Shown here piece after piece: positions 1 through 10,832 of a stretch of 64,000 nucleotides of DNA; the stretch's first letter is position 1; each line of letters starts with the position of its first letter. The notes beneath the pieces are model-generated. The model was not told where the DNA came from. It worked only from the letters and a program-made list of their open reading frames with translations, and did not search any database. Made by a program: the position numbers and the translations under genes. The DNA is taken from positions 330,940 through 394,939 of the forward strand of contig JNVV01000027.1 of the NCBI GenBank assembly GCA_000733355.1. Direction: 5' to 3'. The stretch is from Falciphora oryzae (taxonomy: Eukaryota > Ascomycota > Sordariomycetes > Magnaporthales > Magnaporthaceae).

Positions 1-853
1 TAAAATCGTCAATAACCCTCTCCATGTCGAAGGGAAACGACATGGCGCCCTCCTTCTTGAGATCCTGGAACTCAAGCTCGAGGTACTCGCGCACAATGCA
101 TAGATGCAGCAGATAAAAGTTCTGGTGCTCCAGCTCCTTGGACTTCGCCTGCGACTGGCGGCCGAAAGTGACCTCCTCACGCAGAAGGCAGAAGTGGGGG
201 TCGTGGCTGAGCAGGCCCAGCATGATGAGGTCGGCGTCAAGGCCGTACAGACAGTGGCGGACATTGGGGTTGTAGTCGGGCTGGGCCTTGGCATTGCGGA
301 TGTACTCCATGATCTTGTGCTCGCCTTCGCCAGGGACCTCATGGCCGGACAGGACGATCTCGCAGCCTTGCCACTCCTTGTCCTCGCTGACCTTCTTGTT
401 GACAAAGTACTTGAGCTGCTCCGACAACTTGGCCATGAAGGCGGTGCCGGGGGTGATGCAGTTGCTGTCGAAGGGCTCCTCCTTGGGCAGCTCCTTGCCC
501 TCACGCACGGCCTTGTCGCGGGCCTGCTCGACGTCGAGGGCGGTACGGAAGCGACGGGCGCGCTGCTGGTTCATCTTGGCGCGCGGGGCGACGCCGTCGA
601 TGGCCATGAAGAAGAGCTGCTTGGGCTTGATCTTGCCGAAGAGGTGCTCTATGTAGTTGAAGATGCGGATGAACATCTCCTCCTCGCTGAGCCGGAAGGA
701 CGTGTCGTGGGAGTCCTTGTGCGTGCAGTTGTGGATGATGCCGTTCATGTCCAGGTACAGGCAGTCGAACTCGGGTATGCGGTTCTCGGCGATCAGCTGC
801 GAGATGGCGGGGTAGCGTTCCGAGAGCCACCTGAAGAATTTGGGGACACCCAT
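1..853 (-). CDS. XRN1: 5'-3' exoribonuclease Xrn1, N-terminal part (runs off the left edge)
   Basis: Cytoplasmic 5'-3' exonuclease that degrades decapped mRNA. The frame is open from ATG 853-851 to position 1 (284 codons) with no intron visible. The N-terminus MGVPKFFRWLSERYP is the family hallmark. It is followed by the first acidic motif (YLDMNGIIHNC, about residue 31), the GVAPRAKMNQQRARRFR block, GHEVPGEGEHKI and the YGLDADLIML acidic motif, all part of the Mg-binding active site of the XRN 5'-3' domain. 'EHLFGKIKPK' and the MGVP start favour cytoplasmic Xrn1 over nuclear Rat1. The remaining roughly 1,100 residues expected for Xrn1 lie outside the window. It is divergently transcribed from the WD40 gene at 2191. 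Identity is near certain from the motifs. Confidence 0.95.
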   Translation of the reverse strand, partial: MGVPKFFRWLSERYPAISQLIAENRIPEFDCLYLDMNGIIHNCTHKDSHDTSFRLSEEEMFIRIFNYIEHLFGKIKPKQLFFMAIDGVAPRAKMNQQRARRFRTALDVEQARDKAVREGKELPKEEPFDSNCITPGTAFMAKLSEQLKYFVNKKVSEDKEWQGCEIVLSGHEVPGEGEHKIMEYIRNAKAQPDYNPNVRHCLYGLDADLIMLGLLSHDPHFCLLREEVTFGRQSQAKSKELEHQNFYLLHLCIVREYLELEFQDLKKEGAMSFPFDMERVIDDF

Positions 854-2190
854 CTTGGCGAGGCTTGTCGCTGTCGCGATCGGCTGCTGGTGGTGGTCTT
901 AGGCTGGGTGCGCGCCGCGGGCGCGAGTGGATTGCGGGGACGAAGCGAAAGGGAGGATGCAGAGGTCAAAATACTCCTCTCATGTCCTCGCCGTGCGCGC
1001 CTAACGATGCAGTTTGGTAGGCGAACCCGTCCAGGGGTTTTCAGCTCCCAGGAGTCGGGCGTGATTCCCAGCGCGGAAGACTCGACGGCTTCTGTGGCTC
1101 GGGTTGAGTCCAGGCGCAGGCTCAAAATGAAGCGACAACGACGCAACCAGTCTATCTAGCGGATGGCGAAAAGACAAAAAAAAGAAGGAACCGAGCGAGC
1201 AGCAAAGCAACAGAGCGCTGTATACTGGTGAGAGACCAGCGCAATATACTTGGCTGGATTGGTGATCTCTAGTCGGCGTCAAAAGACGATTGGGGGGCTT
1301 TTCAAAGGGAAAGGCGGCGTGGTCGCAACATCGGGCGAGATATGGATGACTGCCCACCAGACCCTAGCGCCGCCTCTCTGGAGCAGCTGGGGATGGTGGG
1401 GCCGAGGCGGGATTGCCGTTGCGTGTTGCGTGCGCCTGGGGCGGCGTCAGCCAACCACGGGCGAGTCACGCCGAGGCCCGACATGCGAACGGGCAGCTAC
1501 GTAGTACGCAAATAAGGCAGACTTCATTATCAATAATACCCACACATGCTAAGCGGCGGGCGGCGGGAAGAGGCCTGCCTGTCTCGGCGCCCAAATAAAA
1601 ATCTGCAGTTCCGACAACGAATTTCCTTCCTGTTTCCTGTATCGTTTCCTGTTTCTTGTGTCTTTTCCTGTTTCCCGTGTCCTTTTCTGTTTCCCGTGTC
1701 CTTTCCTGTTTTCTATACCCTTTCCTATATCCTGTATCCATCTGATTTCCATATCACTTCCTATCCCCTTGTCCTGAAGAAATACAACTTGAGACGGGGT
1801 ATTGATATTGTTTTAGGCGTTCTAACTAACCCGGCTGGTTGTGCACGATCCCGCGGCTTGCGCTGGTTCGTGCGGGAGGCCCCCGTCCAAGCTCAGCTGA
1901 CGGGTCGTGCACGGACCACGTCGAATTGAGCTCGGTTTCTGCCGCCCGACGCCGCCCCGAATCACTCAACGCGTTCGGTCACACCAGCAGCTCCTGGCGG
2001 CGCGTCAACTTATGCTTGCAATTCCGCGACGAGGTTGAAGCTTGACCTCCCTCGGCTTCTGCTTCCCCCCTCTTCTCCATCCACCACAACAGCATTCGCG
2101 CCAGCGCCACTGCGCCTAGGCAAGGCCCCCTGTCTATCTACTCGCCTTCTTCTTTCTATTTCTATCCGGACTGCGGATTTCCTCGCCGCA
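854..2190. promoter_or_regulatory. Divergent intergenic/promoter region between XRN1 and the WD40 gene
   Basis: No supportable gene. It must contain both promoters and 5' leaders. It also carries one copy of a dispersed repeat (1585-1845, listed separately). Pyrimidine-rich stretches just before 2191 look like a fungal 5' UTR. Confidence 0.6.
1585..1845 (-). repeat. Dispersed repeat with internal purine minisatellite, copy 1
   Basis: Read on the minus strand, this copy starts TGCACAACC, then CGGGTTAGTTAGAACGCCTA. It continues through about 110 bp of degenerate GGAAACAGGAAAAGGACACG-like units and ends TCGGAACTGCAGATTTTTAT and TTGGGCGCCG. The same order of blocks occurs on the plus strand at 17084-17331. 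The shared flanks around a variable minisatellite core show a true repeat family rather than chance low complexity. No coding capacity is seen. The tRNA-like look of GTTAGTTAGAACGCC hints at a SINE origin, but this is unproven. Confidence 0.6.
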
Positions 2191-3868
2191 ATGGCGCCAC
2201 CCCAGCCGATGGATGTCGACGGTGAGATAGCCGACTCCCGCGGATGGCGCAACTCGCCCTAATTCGGTTGCTAACGAGGACATCCAGATGTTGAGATGGA
2301 GGAGGATCACGACCAGGAGCATAGGCTCATTAACGAGGGTATGCTGCCATGTGCGCTGGGATCTCTCTTCCCCCATCCATGACGGAAGCTGACCCCTCCT
2401 CGCGCTCTAGAGTACAAAACGTGGAAGAAGAACAGCCCCTTCCTCTATGATATGATCCTTAGGTAAGATGGCTCTGCGATTACTTGAGGCCGGGTTTCTG
2501 TCCACTACCTAGGTAGCTAACGTCCAGCTCAAAGTACCGCGCTCGCTTGGCCGACCCTGACTGTCCAGTGGCTCCCTGACGTCAAGGAACCCGAGGGCAA
2601 GAACTACCGTGTTCACCGCGTACTGCTGGGAACGCACACGTCAGAGAGCGCCGACGAGTATCTTCAGATTGCCGAGGTGGAGATCCCCAAGTCCATCGAC
2701 CCCAATCCCGACGATTACGACGAGGAGCGTGGCGAGATTGGCGGCTATGGGGGCGGCAAGGGCAGCGAGGCGGCCGCGATAAAATGGAACATCACCCAAA
2801 AGATCAACCACGAAGGCGAGGTCAACAGGGCCCGCTACCAGCCACAGAATCCGGACATCATCGCCACGGCCTGTATCAACGGCACCATCCTGGTCTTCGA
2901 CAGGACCAAGCATTCCCTCACCCCCAAGGACAAAACGCTGAACCCCCAGTTCAGGCTGGAGGGCCACAAGGCAGAGGGCTACGGCCTGAACTGGAGCCCT
3001 CACGAGGAGGGCTGCCTTGTTTCTGGCAGCAACGACCAGACCGTCTTGCTTTGGTAGGTTACCGGGACAATCTGCCAGAGTCTTGCTGTCTTGTTAGGTC
3101 CTCTTGCTCACCCATGTTGCCACTCTCGACAGGGATCTCAAGAACGTCCAGGCAGACGGCAAAGCCCTGAAGCCCTCGCGCAAGTTTACGCATCACAGTC
3201 AGATCGTGAACGACGTGCAGTACCACCCGATAGCCAAGCATTTCATCGGCACGGTCTCGGACGACCTAACGCTACAGATTCTGGACACGCGCTCAAACTC
3301 CAACGAGCGTGCCGCGCTGGTTGCGCGTGGTGGCCACAGCGATGCCATCAACGCCCTTGACTTCTCGCCGTCGTCCGAGTTCCTGGTTGCGACTGCTTCG
3401 GGTGACAAGACCATCGGAATCTGGGATCTTCGAAATGTCAAGGACAAGATTCACACGCTCGAGAGCCATAGGGATGCTGTCACCTCGGTTTCCTGGCACC
3501 CTCACGAGGCTGGCGTCCTCGGCAGCGGCTCATATGACAGGCGCGTTCTCTTCTGGGACCTCAGCCGCGCCGGCGAGGAGCAGCAGCCCGAAGACGCCGA
3601 GGATGGACCCCCTGAGCTGTGAGTTGCCCCGAGTAGTACCTACCCCTATCTCTTTGTCCAGTGTGCTGATCTCGTGATGCCCCACAATAACAGACTGTTC
3701 ATGCATGGCGGACACACCAACCACTTGGCCGACTTCAGCTGGAACCCCAACGAGCCCTGGATGGTTTGCAGCGCGGCCGAGGACAACCTGTTGCAGGTTT
3801 GGAAGGTCGCCGATTCGATCGTTAGGCGCGACGACGGTGACTTGCCTGTAGATGAGTTGGGCCCTTAG
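2191..3868 (+). CDS. HAT2: RbAp46/48-type WD40 histone-binding protein (HAT2/MSI1 family)
   Basis: A 437-residue WD40 protein that escorts histone H4/H3 to chromatin enzymes such as the type-B histone acetyltransferase or CAF-1. Exons: 2191-2221, 2288-2338, 2411-2462, 2535-3053, 3133-3618 and 3694-3868. They sum to 1,314 nt (438 codons), and the five introns all have GT donors and AG acceptors. The N-terminal helix EEYKTWKKNSPFLYDM and the TALAWPTLTVQWLPD strand are the family's H4-binding region. WD repeats follow (DRTKHSL, LEGHKAEGYGLNWSP, HHSQIVNDVQYHP, GHSDAINALDFSP, SHRDAVTSVSWHP, GHTNHLADFSWNP ending VWKVAD), with the acidic EEQQPEDAEDGPPE loop before the last blade. The intron-3 acceptor is an unusual AAAG. 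Whether it is Hat2 or the CAF-1 p55 paralogue cannot be settled from this window. Confidence 0.93.
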
Positions 3869-4996
3869 GGGGTGGTCAAGCTCCGCAGCCGCAATGTCGA
3901 CCGAATCGACTGGTTCCCCAACCTTTGAGTCCCCAATTTTCGAGCCGGTGCCGGGCCTGGAGTCAGACAGAAGCAGCTCCGCCGAACGATATGCTCAGGG
4001 AGGAGTTTTCATGTCTCTAGGTGTAATGATTAGCGATAGGACGTGGTGCAACACGGATAGTTGGCATGAGATGGCGCTTTGGTTTCGGAAGGCAAGTTAT
4101 GTGTGTACCCTTTGATCTCGATCACCCATCGTCAGGTGGTAAATGAGCAGTCATTGCTATTGCTCCAAGTCGGACATGTACTGGCCAGAAGGATTTGTAC
4201 AAACGCAGGGGCATGGAGCAGGAAGGGTTGAATTATCTGGGAAAGGCGACCAAGTCCGCCAAGATATCCATTCATTTTTTTTTTTTTTTTTTTTTTGCTA
4301 GCTATCTGGGCGCCGAGTCAACTGCTAGCTACCTATGTAGTAGGCGCATTGAGTATTTGTGCGGATGGCCATAATCTTTTGGTATCTTGTACGGGTGGTG
4401 TATCCATCCACATGTTCTGTGACGTCGACTAGGAACGAGGATCGGGTGGTGAAGAGGTCCGAAGCAGGGGGCTGTCAAGCACTTTTTGATACACAGAAAT
4501 TCGCGCCTTCTCGTTCTTTGAGAGAGGCACAACCCAGCAGGCAAAATTCGGATCCCTCTCGGATTTTTCACGCCATTTTGTCTCTGTTATTTCTTGCATG
4601 TTCAACACCAGATATTACATCTGGGTTCTTGACATCTCGTTGGCACGGCCCTCTTTACTGCTCTTGCTTCACCCCCTCATCAGATTTCTCTCACCATATT
4701 CCATAGCATAGGCCCTGTCTTTTATTAGGACTGCCTGGCTGCCAACCCACCTTCCAGCACCACGTCGAGTGGCGGCGGTTGGTCAACTTCTCTTTCATTC
4801 CATCACCCATCCTTCGAAACCCCACCTCCACCGTCCGTCGTCCAACGAACCCAACCTACCACCTAGCCCATCCATCCATTCTCGCTTTCATCATATCACC
4901 GCCGGTTATATCACCGATTCACAGCCACCTGCCACTACCAAGACCTTACAGAAAAATCCCACGCGTGTTAGCAGCTGGCTGCATCTCCCATCAAGC
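3869..4996. other. Intergenic region, same-strand genes
   Basis: 3' UTR of the WD40 gene followed by the promoter and 5' leader of the F-box gene. A 22-nt poly(T) run lies at 4275-4296. The frame upstream of 4997 stays open for 76 codons but has no ATG and is biased like a pyrimidine-rich leader, so it is taken as untranslated. Confidence 0.6.
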
Positions 4997-7900
4997 ATGG
5001 CTGATGCCCAAACCTCCCTGGGATCTGTCCCAGGAGGCAAGGGCAGAGGCAAAGGACCAGAGCGGTCTTCCCCAGAGCCCTCTACCATCAGTCCTCTCCA
5101 AGCAGCTCTGATGGCCGTCTGCGACCAGTTCAACGAGGCTTCTAATGGTAAAATCGGTAGCAGTCCCATGCTCGACGCGATGCAGGCACCTGAGGTTCTG
5201 AACCGCAAGAAATTTGCGCAGCCTCCGAGTGACGCTGGCCCAAAGAGCTTGGTTGAGAAAATCGGCCTCGTCCCCAACATCCCCACTATCATCGACTCGC
5301 TCCACAAGAAAAAGATAAACCAGGATGAGGAGATGCAGGCCCTGATCACTGCAGAGAAGGCGCTTCAAGATGACACTGCATCTTCGTCGAACGCCATCCA
5401 TCCCTACAAGCGTCGCCGTATCATCAGCTCCGAGCTGCTGAGCAATACCAAGTACTACATGGCAAAGACCCCAGACTCGCTTCACCCGGCCCTGGGCGAG
5501 CTGTCTCTGAGTACTCGCTCGTTCAAGAGGCGTGCCACTCCCAGCAGCGTTGGCAACCGTCGCTTCGATCTGATCAGCTCCCTCGCCTCGTTCAATATCC
5601 TCACGGCGGAGATTATCAAGTACCTACACCCTCGAGAGGTACTGACTCTCTACTCCATCAGTCGTGTCTTCCATGCCACCTGGAACGCGAGCGAGCTCTC
5701 TTTTGCTCGCATCATGGCGAGCCATATCGACCCTGCCGCGGCCGTAGCCTTCCCTTGGGATATCTACAGGGACTATCTCATCCGGAACCCGAAAGGCTAC
5801 ATCCATATTGACTATCACCAGCCCAGCTGGACCAGGGGCAGAGACATCGACAACCCGCACGAATGGGAGAAGAAGGTCTCGTCGTGTCATGGCGTTTGTC
5901 TGGATACACCGGGAAGCAATGCCGCAGCGTCAGGACTCGGAAACGCCACGACCATGAGATCAGGGTCGAGGTTTTGTGCCGGCATGGCCTGGGTCAACAT
6001 GCTGGCCCAGCGCGAGCGTCAGTCTCGGGATATACTCGCATATATGGCCCGCAAAGGTCACCGTGTGCCCGAGGGCATGCGCTGGACTTTGCGCAAGCTC
6101 TGGCTGCTGCTCGACTGCTCTACCAACGACGACCGCGCCAAGCTTATGGCGACCTGGGGCGATCACGATCTTTTTCTCGCACAGCTCTTCTTCATCAAGC
6201 TTAGCATGCTGTTCACCGACCCGTTCCAGGGAGGTGGAACGACCGAACTGAAGGACCTGATCCTTGGCCAACCCACCGGACTGCGATGCCTCTGGCAGCT
6301 ACTGCGCAAGAAGCGCTTCGCGACCGACATGGCCGAGATACTCAAGCTCCATCTCATGTTCGACCACGAGGTCACACCTGACGAAGCCCAGCAAAAGACG
6401 GTGATGGGCATCCCCGTGGCCCTTCTTGGCATCGTGCATACCGAGGGCTGGGGCCACGGCCCGAAGCACCTGATGCAGCCCGACGAGCTGGTAGCCATAG
6501 AGAGCCTCCGCCGGGACCTTGGTCTCGAGCAGAAAGTCGAATCCATGATGTCATGGGGCAGGCGCGACCACAAGAGCGGCGAGCACCTAGTGCCCAGGAT
6601 CGAGGAGATCTACATGAGCGACGATGAGCTCGGTCCCGCCCCAAGGGGCATCGATGGACGCGCGGGAAACGTGCCCTTGGAGCCGAACGACTGGATGCCG
6701 CATCATTGCATGCGCGGCGTGTTCGATACTCTGTCGAGGGACGAGCAGCTCGCGGTTATTGCCGTCGAGGAAGATGAGCTCCTCAAGGCTCAGGCTTGGC
6801 TTCCCGACGATGACCTGAGCGACGAGGACAACTTGAGCCCCCTCGATCCCGACGACGATGATATCGATGACGATGATCTGGACGACCTCGAGGATGATGG
6901 GGACGACGAATACGACTCGGAGGAGGATGACAATGACTCGGACGACGGCGGCGGAGACGGTGCGGCCAACAACCCCAACATTCGGATCTCGACGGCGCCT
7001 CCCAACGGTGCTCTGCCGCCCTTTGGGCCGCCACCCGCGGCACCGGGGGGCTCTAGTCTCCTCCAGAGCACGCTGGTCTCTGTCAGCACCCACTTCTTGA
7101 CCATCCCGACTCCCGGCATGGCTCCCACCGCGAGCGGCAGCAGTGTCAACTCCGGTCCCACCGCGCAGCAACCGACTTCACATAATCAAGCCACCGGAAG
7201 TGCGCAACCGAATAGCAACGTCACCCGACTCCGGTTCTCCTTGCCCAATAGGGGAAATTCGGTAGGGGCCAGCGGCACCCCCGGTGCAGCTCCTGGTCTT
7301 GGGAATGCTGCTTCCTCTGCCTCACGAGGCCTGACCTCCGAGAGCCCCCGTCAGGCGAACCAAGGCTACCACAGCCTCTCTACCCGAAACGAGACAACTG
7401 ATGACGCGGAAGATGATAACGACAGCGACTGGATCCACGGCCAGGAGACCGCCGAGTTTGGAATTCGCGGCCGGGACGGCGGCTTCTTGGTCCCTCGCGG
7501 CAACCCGAGCACTCGCATCAGGTACCGGAAGCCGACCACGGCGCCGGCCACGGCATTCTGCACACCCCAGGAGCTGCAGCGCGGTGCGCCGCTCACTGCG
7601 GGCATGCAGGAGATTATCGATCGACACCTTGCCGACTACACCCGAGTCTACGAACAGTGGCAGGCCCGGCACAGCAATGCGCAGGCCATCGTGGCTCGTG
7701 CTGGCGCCGTGGCGCCTTCGACTATCCCATGCTCGGCAGGTGCTGCCCAGGCAGGTGGCCAGGGCAGCGCCGGCGCGATCATGCCTACCGAGGCTTCTGG
7801 ATTATCGACCGTGGCTCTTGCGACCCCTGAAATTCCCGCCTCGATGCTAGCGGATCAGTCTAACGAGCAGCAGCCAGAGTCGCGTACTTCGTCTCCGCAG

Positions 7901-8548
7901 GGCCCAGCCATGACGAGCCCATCCGCCGACGGTGACCGGGCTGATGAGACGTCGGGCCAATCTGCCGAGCACCCTTCCACCACGCTGCAGCAAGACAGCG
8001 AGCCCGCGGAGGCAACCTACGATCCAGCGGCGGGGCTCCCGGATAACATGGATATGGACATCTTCACAGTCGCAGTTGACGCCTACCACGACAATACCAG
8101 GTCGGTGGATCTTGGACTCAACAACAAGTCCACTACTCCTCTTTTGGACTTCCTCGAGGGTATGGCACGTGGTGCAGGCGCGTGGGGAAAGAAGACATCC
8201 GGCTCACACGACCAACACCACAAGAAGGAGCCATCCGCCGTGCCGTCGCCGAGAAACGACTGCTGCGACCCGTGGTCCACCGACGACACATCCAGCCCCG
8301 ACACCGACATGGCGGGCGGCGACCAGGCGAAGAAGGACGACCGAAAGAAGAAGACGAAGAAGCAGAGGTACACTCGCCGGGCCCTGCGGAGCATCGTCCG
8401 CCAGCCCGAGCCCCGCGTCGAGGTCCTGGACCACCTCGACCACGAGTGGAGCTTCCCGCACTCGGGCCCTGAGCCGGAGCTCCCGCGCGCACACATTTAC
8501 GAGGAGTTCGACCCAGACCAGACCCCATACGAGTACCGCCAGTACTGA
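4997..8548 (+). CDS. Large F-box protein with acidic and disordered C-terminal half
   Basis: A single-exon ORF of 1,183 residues from the first ATG in frame (context AAGCATGGCT). A degenerate F-box lies near residues 198-240 (FNILTAEIIKYLHPREVLTLYSIS, shown here only to its key LHPREVL core), so a role as substrate receptor of an SCF ubiquitin ligase is plausible. It is followed by a folded, Trp-rich region to about residue 590, then a long Asp/Glu tract (about 602-652), Ser/Ala/Pro-rich disorder, a basic KKDDRKKKTKKQRYTRRALR segment and a conserved-looking acidic tail ending in YEYRQY. No LRR or WD40 substrate module was recognised. This architecture is familiar from uncharacterised Sordariomycete proteins. 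Function beyond the F-box is not inferred. Confidence 0.85.
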   Translation: MADAQTSLGSVPGGKGRGKGPERSSPEPSTISPLQAALMAVCDQFNEASNGKIGSSPMLDAMQAPEVLNRKKFAQPPSDAGPKSLVEKIGLVPNIPTIIDSLHKKKINQDEEMQALITAEKALQDDTASSSNAIHPYKRRRIISSELLSNTKYYMAKTPDSLHPALGELSLSTRSFKRRATPSSVGNRRFDLISSLASFNILTAEIIKYLHPREVLTLYSISRVFHATWNASELSFARIMASHIDPAAAVAFPWDIYRDYLIRNPKGYIHIDYHQPSWTRGRDIDNPHEWEKKVSSCHGVCLDTPGSNAAASGLGNATTMRSGSRFCAGMAWVNMLAQRERQSRDILAYMARKGHRVPEGMRWTLRKLWLLLDCSTNDDRAKLMATWGDHDLFLAQLFFIKLSMLFTDPFQGGGTTELKDLILGQPTGLRCLWQLLRKKRFATDMAEILKLHLMFDHEVTPDEAQQKTVMGIPVALLGIVHTEGWGHGPKHLMQPDELVAIESLRRDLGLEQKVESMMSWGRRDHKSGEHLVPRIEEIYMSDDELGPAPRGIDGRAGNVPLEPNDWMPHHCMRGVFDTLSRDEQLAVIAVEEDELLKAQAWLPDDDLSDEDNLSPLDPDDDDIDDDDLDDLEDDGDDEYDSEEDDNDSDDGGGDGAANNPNIRISTAPPNGALPPFGPPPAAPGGSSLLQSTLVSVSTHFLTIPTPGMAPTASGSSVNSGPTAQQPTSHNQATGSAQPNSNVTRLRFSLPNRGNSVGASGTPGAAPGLGNAASSASRGLTSESPRQANQGYHSLSTRNETTDDAEDDNDSDWIHGQETAEFGIRGRDGGFLVPRGNPSTRIRYRKPTTAPATAFCTPQELQRGAPLTAGMQEIIDRHLADYTRVYEQWQARHSNAQAIVARAGAVAPSTIPCSAGAAQAGGQGSAGAIMPTEASGLSTVALATPEIPASMLADQSNEQQPESRTSSPQGPAMTSPSADGDRADETSGQSAEHPSTTLQQDSEPAEATYDPAAGLPDNMDMDIFTVAVDAYHDNTRSVDLGLNNKSTTPLLDFLEGMARGAGAWGKKTSGSHDQHHKKEPSAVPSPRNDCCDPWSTDDTSSPDTDMAGGDQAKKDDRKKKTKKQRYTRRALRSIVRQPEPRVEVLDHLDHEWSFPHSGPEPELPRAHIYEEFDPDQTPYEYRQY

Positions 8549-10832
8549 TTTGGGTGGGAGCGAGGTAGACTGCCCGGCTGCTAGAGCTGCTAGATTAGGT
8601 CCCGCGCATTATTAGGCAGGGGCCGGGATCGGATGTGCCCGGAATCACTTTAGAGGTATGTGGCTTTGCTTTTGGCATATTCACATACCAAGGCCTGGGT
8701 GGTTCGACAGTTCTGGCTCCTTTTCTCTTTTTGTTATACTATTTCCCCCCGCCTTTCCCCTTCACTTTTCCTTTTTTTTTTTTTTTTTACCCTCCCAAAC
8801 TTCTTTCCCAGAACTGGAGAGCTTTCTTTCCAGTCCGAAGCCTATTATAGGATCACAATTCTAGAGGATCAAAATGGATGAACGATATGGATAAGAAGCA
8901 CGATATGTAAGGGTTACGTCAAGCAGGGGTAGGATTTGTCCCAAGGGGTGTCTGTTCCCCACAGAACGCCCTTCCTCTGAAAGTCCGCACATGTTCGTAG
9001 TAATGCGCAGGTGCCGTTGACCCGGTTTCTGGAGCCCTTTGGTAGGACAGGCTTGGGTGAGGCTTGGCTTCTGTGGTCTTCACACATGAGGGCTCGAGCC
9101 AAAAAAAAAAAAAAAAAAAAAAAAAGTCTATGGCCGTTCAAACATTGCGCAAAACACGTCAAAGATAGCTGGGGAGGTAGTTTAGATAACTTCCACACAA
9201 GGCTTCTTTGTCGAGATACATGCAGGTTTTCCCTTGGTCAGTCTTGATCTGACATACATTCAGATTACGACGGGCCTCCATCGTATCAGCCTCGAGTCGA
9301 GAGGGACCCCCACCCCGACATTTCCGTGTACTCTGGTTATCAAGTCAGGCAGCATCACTACGCAAAGAGGGAACCGAGACGAGTGCGAGAAGGCAACGTA
9401 CTAGTAATATTGATATATGTGTGTGTGTGTTTGTGTTTGGGGGGAACAATAAATAATAAAGAGACAAAAGATGTACTATTAATGATCCAGGCGAAAGGAA
9501 CGATGAGAAAACAAATAGTTCAGAACGGGAGGGGTGATAGGAGATGAGAAGGAGAAAAAAAAAAAAAAAAAAGACAAAGAAAACAGCCAAAACTATAGCA
9601 ACCATACAGACTTTGTGTAAGAAACAGACGACCAGGCAGTTGGCTCCCAAGTATATCCCTTTAAACACTCCCCTTCGCTATGCACGCGCCCTCCAAGTGT
9701 AAATACCCTTTTTTTTTTGTTTGTGTGAGTTGAATGTCCCGGTTGCTGGCGAGGTCCTTGGTTTCCAAACGCTTCCTCCCAAACTCTGTGTATACTCCTT
9801 GATCTCCTCTGCGCGTCCCCCCACGCCCGCCCCCGCAAACAGGATGGCAAGAAGGATTTGGGGAAAAAAGGAGGGCGGGCGGAGTAAAGGAGACAAGATA
9901 AAGGAAACAACAACTCGGCACAGCATCCGGGCTATCCGTCCGAGTCCAAAAACCCCCGCCTCCCATGTTACCGGTGTACAAAAGCGAACCCACTCCCTCT
10001 TTGGCCAACCCCACTCCGTAGCGCAAACAATCTGTTCTTGTTCTTTGGGGCGGAGGAATGCGAATCCCTCCCTCCCTGGTCGAGAGAGAAAAAAAAGAGA
10101 AGAAAAAAAAGAAGGGCAAGTGAGTTGGTTTTTTCTCTTTCCCAGGCCAGGACCTCTCCCGCTTTCCCTTTTTGTGTTTGGCCAACGCACGCAGACAAGG
10201 ACTGTGACAGAAAAGAACAGTCTTTGAGGTCTGTAACGGACAGAAACAAAGATCGAAAGAATCCACGCGCCAGCCAGAACCGACCTCCATAAGTGCCATA
10301 ACGCAACCCCCGACCAGCCGACCTCCCTTTCCCGCTACCCCCAGGCTTGAGAAACAAACAATAAAGGTCACCAACCGAAACCACCTGTGGCCGCCGGATA
10401 TTTGTGAAGAGATATAAGAAAGCAGCGAATATAAGGAATACGGGGAGATAGACATGAGAAGAAAATGATAGGGGTTTTAAAAACGAATATGTGAGGGGTG
10501 TGGTTTGTCGAGCTCTCCGCGTAAAAGAACAATCGTGTGTTGTGTGTTGCTTGTAAGGATGATAACGAACCAAACGGGCAGAAAGGTTCCGTAAGTATCG
10601 CCAACATATCTCCATATCGCAAGATGCATCTTCTCTATGTGCTCCCATTCATCGCACGCAACCAATGACGGACAAAATGGGTGAAATGGTGACAGGTTCG
10701 ACATCGCTTGGATCCAGTGAGCCGATGTTTGACGAAGCTGAAGAACAAGGACAGACAAGCGATCCTCTGTTGAGACTAGTTGGGGCGGTGGATCGACACG
10801 CCCTCGAGCACTGGCGAGTTGTGGCTCTGCGT
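8549..10832. other. Convergent intergenic region (3' ends of F-box gene and NRP1)
   Basis: 2.3 kb with no supportable gene between tail-to-tail genes. Contains long homopolymers (poly(T) near 8770-8790, 25-nt poly(A) at 9101-9125, poly(A) near 9556-9572) and a short TG microsatellite near 9417-9433. Long 3' UTRs are likely. Confidence 0.55.

Noticed and set aside
104..1159. 351-codon plus-strand open frame over XRN1
   Set aside because: It lies antisense to the clearly recognisable XRN1 coding sequence and has no domain of its own.
4769..4996. In-frame extension of the F-box gene upstream of 4997
   Set aside because: No ATG in the extension. Composition is that of a pyrimidine-rich leader, and ATG 4997 has a good context.
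9661..10648. Long minus-strand open frames (up to 264 codons) between F-box gene and NRP1
   Set aside because: Phe/Ser/Leu-rich translation of pyrimidine-rich 3' flank, several overlapping frames, no start context or domain.
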